Part shown: piece by piece, positions 20,265 through 28,106 of the stretch
Layout: each line of letters starts with the position of its first letter
How positions within the stretch are numbered: the first letter of the stretch is position 1
Assembly (NCBI GenBank): GCA_015039365.1
Contig: WION01000622.1
Coordinates: 1 to 28,106, forward strand
DNA: 28,106 bases
DNA from: Amanita rubescens
Lineage: Eukaryota; Basidiomycota; Agaricomycetes; Agaricales; Amanitaceae
Reading direction: 5' to 3'
Position numbers and translations under genes: made by a program
The notes under the pieces: model-generated
Told to the model about the DNA's origin: nothing
Database searches by the model: none
What the model saw: only the letters and a program-made list of their open reading frames with translations

Positions 20265-20774
20265 CGTTCAGGGAAATGACGACTTCATCAAACGCAAAGA
20301 TCATGTCATTTATCAACGTACTGGCTCTCGCGAAACCGGATAACCCGTGACCTCCCAGCCGTTACAAACAGTAACGTACTTCATGCCAATTTCTGGAACG
20401 CCCGTCCGTTCCTTCAGGCTCATGTATCCTCTCGATTGATTTACGGTTTTCCCCCACCACGGCAAACGCACAAACTTTGACACCGTGATACCGTGTTCTA
20501 TCGTGGTTCGTCAGTACCGGTCAAGGATGAACGCGTTGATGTTTCCCGTTACCACAACTGTCGCAATGGCGATGGTTGTAAATGCGCTCCTACGTGCATC
20601 GAGTATAAACAAACCCTGGCCGTCTTGTTGAACGCGACGGAACTTTGAAGGGTGAAGACTAACGCCTATATGACTTGATACAGTGGGAACGGATGCGCAG
20701 GCGAGAATTGCGCCAACCAGGAACCACATTTCGAGAACCCCCAGACGACATAGGGCAAGTTCCCCGGAATGCAC
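20265..20774 (-). pseudogene. Unrecognised broken reading frame with two hydrophobic segments
   Basis: I do not recognise the family. From about 20774 (or from the ATG at about 20726) the frame has two hydrophobic stretches (MWFLVGAILACASVP and FTTIAIATVVVTGNINAFIL) and ends at a TGA at 20511-20513. The same frame continues for about 50 codons (EHGITVSKFVRLPWW, YMSLKERTGVPEIGMKYVTV) before a second stop. A one-base shift then gives SGFARASTLINDMIFAFDEV up to a good donor (GTTAGT after 20265). The run of coding-like sequence across three blocks suggests a decayed membrane-protein gene. Chance open frames remain possible. Confidence 0.35.
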
Positions 20775-21228
20775 CCTGTACCTTCGTGATGTGTGATGAC
20801 ACCCCTGGGTACTTCTAGAGTGCGGAGGGAGGTAGCTCGCGCGCGGTTGTTGATGTGTTCAGCCGCAGATACCTCGTCCTTTCATTCATCAGCCTCGGAA
20901 TTGGTCAATTGGCTATCAGTGGCCCACGGCAAGGCCGCCCGACCTCGGCTCACTCTTCGCCGAAGGACTTCTCATCACTCCGCCTCCCCCAAATTCCTCT
21001 TACTCGTGCCAGTGACTTGAATCTGACGAAATTTTGACTCGGGAACTGCCTGAAGCTTAGGAACCCTCGTAACGTCAGGTTCGATTCTCGCTGCGCCTTC
21101 CGACTTCTAATAGTAACTGGGACTTTCATCTAGCAAGCATATTTGACTCATTACGAGCGACAACAACCAACCAAAAATGCAAAGAAAGTGGGTCTCTATA
21201 TTTATAGTACATTCGGTATCCAAAGCCC
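20775..21228. other. Intergenic sequence downstream of the intact P450, no gene seen
   Basis: Short frames only. A GGTTCGATTC word at about 21079 resembles a tRNA B box, but no cloverleaf forms around it. Confidence 0.45.
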
Positions 21229-23305
21229 TCATGTCATCCTCTTACGGAACATCACTTCCGCAGTTGGGTCAGGTATTGATAAAAGCCCGAACCACAGCTC
21301 AGGCGGACAACCGGGGTTTGCCATTTTAACATCGTAATTTAATAAAACATACGCAAGCATTGCTTTTACCTCATTTGTTGCAAAAAATCGGCCTGGGCTA
21401 CAATTGATGACATGTCAGATCGCGTTTCGACTTGAAAGGATGCTCGCTAAGTACCATGCATGGCGCCCTTGTCCAAAGCTTAAATACTCATGAGTAAGAG
21501 TCACCATTGAGTGTTTCGAGCTTTCTCCTTCTTTTTCGCGCATTTTCGAGAACCTGAACCCGTCGAAGACGTCAGGATCAGCATAGTTATCCTACAAGAG
21601 GGGAAAGTGTAAGTTGGAAATCGACAACTAGAAAGACCAATACAAACCGGATCACAGTGTACTGAACGATGCGGGATGCCAATCATGCAACCCGCAGGAA
21701 CTGTTGTCCCGTTTGAAAACGTAAAGTCTTTTAGCACTTTACGTCGTACTGTGACTTCAAAGCAAAAGATTAGAAAATATCGCAATGCTTAAAAAAGGGA
21801 ACAATGCATACAGGCTCCGTTTCCTGATATCCGCTGCGATTCCCTCAAGAAACTATCCACTTTCCTGAGTTTACCCATGGCAGATTTAGTCCAACCTTCT
21901 GCATTTATCGCAGCTTCGACTTCCTCGCGCATGGGCTGCACGTATTCAGGACTACTGGCCAAGTGAAATAGCGCATTGCTAAATGACTATGCACGAATTA
22001 GTTACACTGTCGGCGCCGGTTAAGTTGCACACCTGTGAGGTAGTATGGATACCCGCAAAGTTCATGAGCAAAATGCGAATGGCGAAGCTCTCCACGGTGC
22101 GCTGATGTGGTTCTTTCGCAACTTCCAGGAACCAGCTTATGGCATCATTCTAGAAAGGAATGAGACGAGTTTTTAATGTTAAAAAACTACTAACAGGTTT
22201 ATCAGGCCAGTCCTCCCCGTACTTCTCTACCTGGGCAAGTCGTTCTTTGATCAAAGGTTCCAGATGCTTTATCGCACGGTTAATGCCTGCAGGTACTTTC
22301 CTCAAAAAGCGGACGATGAAACTGCGGAAAGGTCACCAGATGAGTTTTTTGGCTGGACTATAGGACTTACTGTCGTAGGGGGGTTGGAAACAAGTTAAGA
22401 ACGTTGCCCGACGTTACGATGTCAAAGGTGAATTGCACGTTCAATGATCTATAATCAGGATCGCGACCTTGGAAATGTGAGACATTGTGTCGACCAACGA
22501 TATAGTTAGTAGAAGCTCACATAACGGTAGACCAACGAGGAACCTGTTAACAGCCCTGCATACGATGTTCGGAATGGTATCACGCATGACAACCGTTGTC
22601 CATTCTAATCCAGGTCAAGATTTCGTTTCACGCAGAACTTGTCGATGCTTACCATTCCCCTTGATAGGTACATAATCCGCAAACGCTGCGGTTATCTCGT
22701 CCTGGATGTCTGAGAATCGAGCTGTGATGTTTCTTGTGAGTTGAGACCGGATAACATCGACGTGAAAGCCATCGTTGAGTACTCCGCGACCAAAAAGAAT
22801 ATCGAGATGTAACGTCTGATGGCATAAAATCAAAGACAAGTTACAAGTATGACAGTGTGTGCATGACAAATTACCTCTGCTATTGCGTCCTTCGAAGAAA
22901 GTTGATCGTCAGAGGCGTGTCGTACGTCTTCAATCATTTGGGGACCGGTGACGACCACCATCCACTGTGTCAGCATCGGGATCTTGAAGATGGACCCGCG
23001 ATACTGTCCTGGTAAGTCCAAGATGTACAACTCCATGTCACAAGCACACGTACTTTGTCATAACCTTTTTGCGCTATCTCTCTCCCATGTTTATAGAACC
23101 GAAGGGCACCGATATACGAAGTCAATATGCCAGAGGGACCGATTGTCGGGAAACCGCTCAACTGTCATAACCTTGACTTAGTCCACATTTTACTCCGTTT
23201 CCAGTGGTTACGTACCTTTCGATGTTTCGCAATTCTTTTCCAGATAAACGAAACACAGTAAACAGCTACCACCACCGCAACTCCAGTAACGAGCCTCGAC
23301 TCCAT
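21229..23305 (-). CDS. Cytochrome P450 monooxygenase, intact 12-exon copy (array copy 2)
   Basis: Exons 23305-23216, 23161-23054, 23003-22875, 22815-22653, 22604-22521, 22467-22371, 22321-22195, 22149-22033, 21986-21812, 21754-21648, 21591-21455 and 21397-21229 join to 1503 bases, coding 500 residues. All introns are GT..AG and 45-59 bp long. The protein has an N-terminal membrane anchor (residues 5-22), an I-helix motif AGIHTT (298-303), the K-helix ESQR (354-357), FDGFRF (408-413) and the haem loop FGQGRHACPGRF with Cys445 as the thiolate ligand. It should be an ER-bound haem-thiolate oxygenase fed by P450 reductase, with an unknown substrate. The sequence resembles the large Agaricomycete P450 families often annotated as ent-kaurene-oxidase-like. 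I do not assign a CYP number. It is the only array member with no visible lesion. Confidence 0.92.
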
Positions 23306-24098
23306 GTACGTTGATTGCGGAACCAGAGAGCCAGCTACTTACGGTGCTAAATACCAGCACTATCGGAATGGTGTTTCCATTGCCCTGCAGGGCATGTGAC
23401 GAACAGTGACGTTGAGCAACCCAATTTGAGAGGAGAAAGGGGCGAACATCGTAATCTGCATGTGTCAGTTGTGAAACGAAACGTCAACTTCGGATGTACT
23501 ACCTCGACTAGTACATAAAAGGTAACGTACATGCTGTGACAGGACAGCGGGCGCTGAAGCGCTGACGGCACAGGTTGAATCCAGCCTCGGGCCTTCGGGC
23601 CTCAGTATCTTCTGCGCTCTTAAGCGCATTATTTTTACTGATGCTTCAAGTGGAATAAACTTGAGAATGAACAGAGCATCAGCTGCATCATGCATTCATG
23701 CCAATGATGCCAATTCGGTCACCTCGACTGTTCCCGATCTACCCATTCCCTGGCGTTTCCTGGGAAACCGGATGAGGTGGTCACAGCACGCCTGGGCCAA
23801 GCAAATAAACCGGTATTTTAAGCCGGACTCGTCCATTGGAATTCTTCGACCGAAGAAGCGTTCAAAGTTACATCAACGGATAGATCCAACCGAGGCATTT
23901 TTGGATTACGGAAGCATCTCTCCGGAAGCAGAGTAGTATAGCTATGATCCAACCAATGGCGGAGTTGCGGTGTTGCTATGATGTCACGTATTAGATGGAT
24001 ATGACGCACCTTCAGGGAGGCGCTTTAAGACTCCGATTTAGGAGTCGCGCTTGTGAACGGCTGGGTGACGCACCACTGGCTTCGAACAAGCATCTGGA
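23306..24098. other. Intergenic sequence between the intact P450 and the HNH gene
   Basis: It holds the P450 upstream region and possibly the 5' part of the plus-strand HNH gene. A plus-strand frame at 23661-23936 could be an early exon of that gene but carries no motif. Short GC-rich inverted words lie at about 23545-23625. Confidence 0.4.
23381..23394. promoter_or_regulatory. Perfect 14-bp palindrome upstream of the intact P450
   Basis: TGCCCTGCAGGGCA lies about 75 bp before the P450 start codon, a position where a dimeric transcription factor could bind. I see no equal site before the other copies. Only the symmetry and position support a regulatory role. Confidence 0.3.
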
Positions 24099-25475
24099 AT
24101 GGAGTTCCAAGTCGCAAGTTATCCTTTGGCGCTCTTGAACCTAATGGACGAGGGTTATAAATCCACCGGAGAGCCCCCTCTAGGAATCGCCACACGTTTC
24201 GGCGTAGAATCGTCGGTGTGCGACTTACCTGCACATAGATTACTGCAAGCTCTGCTCACCCACTCGCCATCCCCCAAAACTATCGCTAAAGAGTTTTTAC
24301 GTGAACTTGGAAAGTGTGGGAATCCACTTGTAAAAACGTTGGGTGTGCTGCTTCGTCGGTTTGATTTTCGATCTGAGCTCATCTTGCTGGATGTGTTCTA
24401 TCTAAGCCGAGGATGTGTATAACGAGGTTTCCACTTTGGTCGTAGATGATTGGGCAGTTACAGTTCTTCAGGGACTCCAGGAACTCGCTGGCGACCTCTC
24501 GACCGTTACGCAGCTTGGGAGTTACTACTTAACTCATCTGGTAATCGCATGTGTGCGGGTCTTTTGCGGCAAGGTAGCCCTGCGTTGACATTCTACTTTT
24601 TCAAGTTCGAAATCCAGGTGGATCAAAGACACCTCAAGATAGTATTCACCCGACTCCGAATCATAGGCGCATCGAGGAGATCGAGGAATTGTTAGAACAA
24701 GCTAAGAGGAGTCAATCGGCTTTAAGGGATTTGGCAAGTTCGACCAGTCGACTCTTCGGATATTAGGCTAAGGTCCATCGAAGGTCATGCTCCGCGATGG
24801 CGACTACTGTATGCTCACGGGGTTGTGCTTCTTCCCTCCCATTTTTGTGCCAGCCCGCTGCGCTCATATCATCCCGTTTTCTATACACTCAAAGGTAGCT
24901 CTATGGTATCCCTTGGATGATGTATTTCCTTATTTATATATTTCTCTAGACACAAACATTTTCAGCGATTGAAACGTTTACAGGCTTCGCGTTGGACGCT
25001 GAAACCATACAGAATCATCTAAACCATCCACGCAACGCGCTGAATCTTGAGAGTAGTGCTCACGAATTGATGGATAAGTACCTGGGCTGGGGAATCGAAG
25101 CAATATCTTCTGATGATCAAGTTATTTATTTTTTTTCGTTTTGGTTGCGATCTTGAATTCACATGTCACATAGTGGAAATACTATTACCGAATTGTTCGA
25201 CCGGATCGGTTGTCCGCCACTACACGGCTGAAAGACGGTGATGAAATACTCTTTGGGGCGGGCATTAGTGGTCACCAAATTGCACTCCCCGACCCAAGGT
25301 TCTGCAACGTCCACCTGGCAGTCTGTCGAGTGTCTTACGCCTGCGGAGCCTCTGAAATTTTGATCAATTCCTTGATGATGAAGACGATGAAGGATTCCAA
25401 GTCCCTGTCTATTTCGGTGGTCCATTTGTATCTGATAATGTATTGATGCGCAAGCTTGAGAATAGGCTACTGTAG
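24099..25475 (+). CDS. HNH_2-type nuclease-domain protein, frame disturbed
   Basis: The core reads MLRDGDYCMLTG, then ARCAHIIPFSIHSK, an intron (24895-24949), then NHPRNALNLESSAHELMDKY, which fits the HNH_2 pattern C..TG, AHI, N-x2-L and H-x3-D. After a second intron (25121-25173) follow YYRIVRPDRLSATTRLKDGD, then HQIALPDPRFCNVHLAVCRV and a C-terminal LGG-like block FGGPFVSDNVLMRKLE up to TAG at 25473-25475. The last block needs one extra T near 25355-25360. Upstream, coding-like pieces (KEFLRELGKCGNPLVKTLGV, then DDWAVTVLQGLQELAGDL, then a coiled-coil IEEIEELLEQAKRSQSALRD) lie in different frames, so the 5' exon structure is uncertain. Such proteins are common and of unknown role in Agaricomycetes. 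Nuclease activity is inferred only from the fold. Confidence 0.7.
24895..24949 (+). other. Intron within the HNH domain
   Basis: The donor GTAGCT follows CACTCAAAG and the acceptor is TTTCTCTAG. Splicing joins FSIHSK to TQTFSAIETFTGF in phase 0, keeping the HNH residues in one frame. Confidence 0.75.
25121..25173 (+). other. Second intron of the HNH gene
   Basis: The donor is GTTATT and the acceptor is CACATAG. Splicing joins EAISSDDQ to WKYYYRIVRPD in phase 0. Unspliced reading ends at TGA. Confidence 0.7.
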
Positions 25476-25835
25476 TCTGCTAATGTTATTATGACGGGGA
25501 CTTCCCCGCCGATCCTGTCTGGGTTACTAGGTACTGGCGATCCTGCGTCAGAATCTATTGAGGTGTGACGAGAACCATTGTCCACGGTGTACAGGCGTGT
25601 GATTTTCCCCATCGCTGTCCCACCTTGTGCCTGCCGCGCAGAGGAGCCAATCGAGCGCATCTTGTAACCGCTGTACTCTTTCAATCCCAAGGAAGCGGGA
25701 ATTGCGGTAGTGAAATCACGCAGTCTCAGTTACTCTTTAGCTGGAGCGAACATATTCTAACTTTTATGCCTGAGAAATCATTCCAGCATTTATCATTAGT
25801 ACCTGGGCAGAAAAAGAGGATATGCCCTCCAACTA
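25476..25835. other. Intergenic sequence between convergent HNH and P450 genes
   Basis: This is the shared 3' space of the plus-strand HNH gene and the minus-strand P450 copy 3. I see no gene or motif. Confidence 0.5.
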
Positions 25836-27930
25836 TCACATCCGCTTACGGAACATCACTTCTGCCTTAGGATCAGGGGTCGACATTTCCCCAAACCACA
25901 CCTCGGACGGGCGTCCACCATCATTGGCCATCTTCACATCGTAGTTTAGTAAAACATACGCAAGCATCGTCTTGATCTCGTTTGCTGCGAAAAACCTGCC
26001 TGGACTAGAATTGGGAACATATCATATTAGAACGTGTTTCGGTTTCGAAGAATGACACAAAGTACCATGCATGCCGCCCTTGTCCAAATGTTAGAAATCC
26101 GGTAGTAGGCGTCACCATTCCGTGTTTTGTGCTTTCGCCTTCTTTCTCGCGCATCTTGGAGAACCTGAACCCGTCGAAAACCTCGGGGTCGGAATAGTAT
26201 TCCTAAGCAAAAGCAAGACCCATGTAGGAGATGGAATGACCAGAAAGATTGGATACGAACCGAATCGTGATGCACGCAACCATGTGGAATGCCGATCGTA
26301 AAGCCGGCAGGGATCGTTACCCCGTTTGAAAATGTAAAGTCTTTCATAACTTTACGCCGCACGCTGACTTTACAATCAAGGTGAGAAAATTCAGGAATAC
26401 TCGAGATGAAACGGGGAGCATACAGATTCCTTTTGATAGTCTCTGTGACTCTTTCACGAAACTATCCAATTTTCTGAGTTTCCCAATGGCGATTTGGTCC
26501 AACCTTCTTCATCTATCGCAGCCTCGACTTCTTCGCGCATGGGCTGTAAATATTCCGGACGTGTGGCTAAATTGAATAGCACGTTTGTGAATGCCTAAAA
26601 CCATGCTTCAGTTACACTATCAGGATAGGCAATTGGGTTTGCATACCATTGTCGTAGTGTGGATACTAACGAAGTTTGTAAGCAACATGCGAGTGGCTAA
26701 GCTCTTTATATCGCGTCGGCGAGGGTTATCTTTTGCGACTTCCAGAAACCAGCTTATAGCATCGTTCTATAGGAAACGTTGAGTTTTTAATGCAAAACAT
26801 TAGGTTTTTACTAACTGGTTTATCGGACCAATCGTCTCCGTTTTGCGCTTCCTGTTCAATGCGTTCTCTGATCAAAGGTCCCAGGTGTTTCACTCCACGT
26901 TTGATGCCGTTAGGTACTTTCCTCAAGAAATGAACGACAAAGCTGCGATATAATTGTTATATCGGCTGGCACACGATCATGCGACAACTTACTGCCTGAG
27001 AGACGTTGGGAACAAGTTGAGAATGACGCCTGACAGGATGACATCAATTGTAAATCCCTCGTTTAACGATATGTAATCCGGATCACGACCTTCTAAACGT
27101 CAAAGAGATGTAGGCCGATAGCGTGCATGACACTCACATAGAGGTAGTCCGACGAGTAACCTATTGACACTCCTACAAACGATGCTTAAAACAGCATTGC
27201 GTGCATTGACCGTTGTCCATTCTGATCTTAATCAACGAATGTTCTCTCCAAGAGAATCATCAACGCATACCATTTCCCTTTGTGGGAATAAATTGTGAAA
27301 AGGCGACCGTGATCTCGTCCTGGACATCTGAAAACCGAGCTGCGATGTTTCTCGTGAGTTGATTCTTTACGACATCTGCGTGAAAATCGTCATCGTGCAT
27401 TTCATGGTCAAACAGAATATCAGTGTGGAGAAACTTGTGCAATATGGGTAAGTCAAAGGCAAATTATAAGAAAATGCAAGCTGAGTCACCTCTCCGACAG
27501 CGTCTTTGAGCGAGAGTTGATCGTCGGATGCCCGTCGTATGTCGTCGATTAATTGCTGACTAGTGACGACAATGATCCAATGTGTCGGCATTCGGACCTT
27601 GAAGACAGAACCACGGTACTGTCATGGCAACTGTAAATCCAGAAAGCGGTGTATTACGTCCCACCACACGTACTTTGTCGTATCCCTCTTGTATCATATC
27701 CTTGCCATGTTTAAGGAATCGCAGAGCGCCGATGTACGAAGCCAAGAAGCCAGAGGGGCCGATTGTCGGTATAGCGCTCAACTGTATTGAACCCAATTCA
27801 GCCCGCACTGGCCACAATATTCAATTAATCAAGCACGCACCTTTTGATGTTTGGAAAACGCCCGCCATATGAGCGAAACGCAGTAACAAGACGCAATAAC
27901 TGCGAGTCCTGTGATAGTCTTCGAATCCAT
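25836..27930 (-). CDS. Cytochrome P450 monooxygenase with one missing base (array copy 3)
   Basis: Exons 27930-27841, 27781-27674, 27618-27490, 27433-27271, 27221-27138, 27089-26993, 26942-26816, 26766-26647, 26594-26424, 26367-26261, 26202-26066 and 26004-25836 match the intact copy in number, phase and nearly all lengths. They total 1502 bases, one short of a multiple of three. The gap is in exon 9 at about 26490, where the intact copy has AAATCTGCC and this one AAATCGCC. Uncorrected, the frame stops before the K-helix. With one base added it is a 500-residue P450 with an N-terminal anchor, SIHTTT in the I-helix, ESQR, FDGFRF and the haem loop FGQGRHACPGRFF. Splice sites are all intact. It is either a very young pseudogene, an allele with a null mutation, or a consensus error. 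Confidence 0.88.
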
Positions 27931-28106
27931 GAATGCAGGAAGCAAGCCTGGAACGTGCTGTTTTGTAGGGTGTGACATCTCATCGAAACCCTTATCGTGA
28001 CAAACCCCGACTAAAAATGGACTTGACATACATCGCAGTCATGCTAATCAGTATTAGTGTTTACCACGGCGCCCATAAGTACGGCCCGTCTTCAGATGAT
28101 GATTAT
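27931..28106. other. Upstream region of P450 copy 3
   Basis: The minus-strand frame is open upstream of the chosen ATG at 27930 and an earlier Met exists (28029). The later ATG is preferred because it gives the same 30-codon first exon as the other two long copies. No promoter motif stands out before the window ends. Confidence 0.4.

Noticed and set aside
21040..21115. Possible tRNA gene from the B-box-like GGTTCGATTC
   Set aside because: The T stem does not pair (TCAGG against CTCGC) and there is no A box or acceptor stem.
15794..27930. A secondary-metabolite gene cluster
   Set aside because: Only P450s and an HNH-domain gene are seen. There is no terpene synthase, PKS, NRPS, transporter or pathway regulator in the window.

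Overview
The window looks like a piece of an Agaricomycete (mushroom-forming basidiomycete) nuclear genome. The evidence is short spliceosomal introns of about 45-75 bp with GT..AG ends and CTNAC-type branch sites, a MUB1/samB-type MYND zinc-finger gene, a NACHT/NB-ARC-TPR (NLR-like) gene, an LTR-retrotransposon remnant with TG..CA ends, and a tandem run of multi-exon P450 genes. It is not bacterial and there is no operon structure.

Layout. (1) 338-3740, minus strand: a MUB1/samB homologue, recognisable from N- to C-terminus but cut into many frames by at least ten single-base gaps, every one a missing base. (2) 3741-6746: about 3 kb in which I see no gene, only small repeats. (3) 6747-12732, plus strand: an NLR-type gene with a short N-terminus, an NB-ARC/STAND ATPase and 28 nearly identical 42-residue TPR units. 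A 687-bp solo LTR (7798-8484) flanked by the 5-bp duplication GTTGG sits inside the ATPase region. Removing it restores one uninterrupted 1721-residue frame. The two ends of the insertion also happen to form GT and AG, so splicing between them would be in frame. (4) 12733-15793: AT-rich 3' sequence with a diverged tandem duplication, then unassigned sequence. (5) 15794-27930, minus strand: four related P450 copies in one orientation. These are a pseudogene (15794-17779), a truncated relic (18555-19506), one apparently intact 12-exon gene coding for 500 residues (21229-23305), and a nearly intact gene with one missing base (25836-27930). Between copies lie an unrecognised broken reading frame (20265-20774, minus) and an HNH_2-type nuclease-domain gene (about 24099-25475, plus, frame-disturbed).

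How it fits together. The window shows ordinary housekeeping sequence next to fast-evolving accessory genes. MUB1 partners a ubiquitin ligase. The NLR-like gene belongs to the fungal non-self-recognition type, whose repeats evolve quickly. The P450 array shows birth and death of paralogues. I see no terpene cyclase, PKS or NRPS, so I do not call a biosynthetic cluster. The most interesting item is the solo LTR that may act as a ready-made intron in the NLR gene. The adjacent loss of two introns in one P450 copy comes second.
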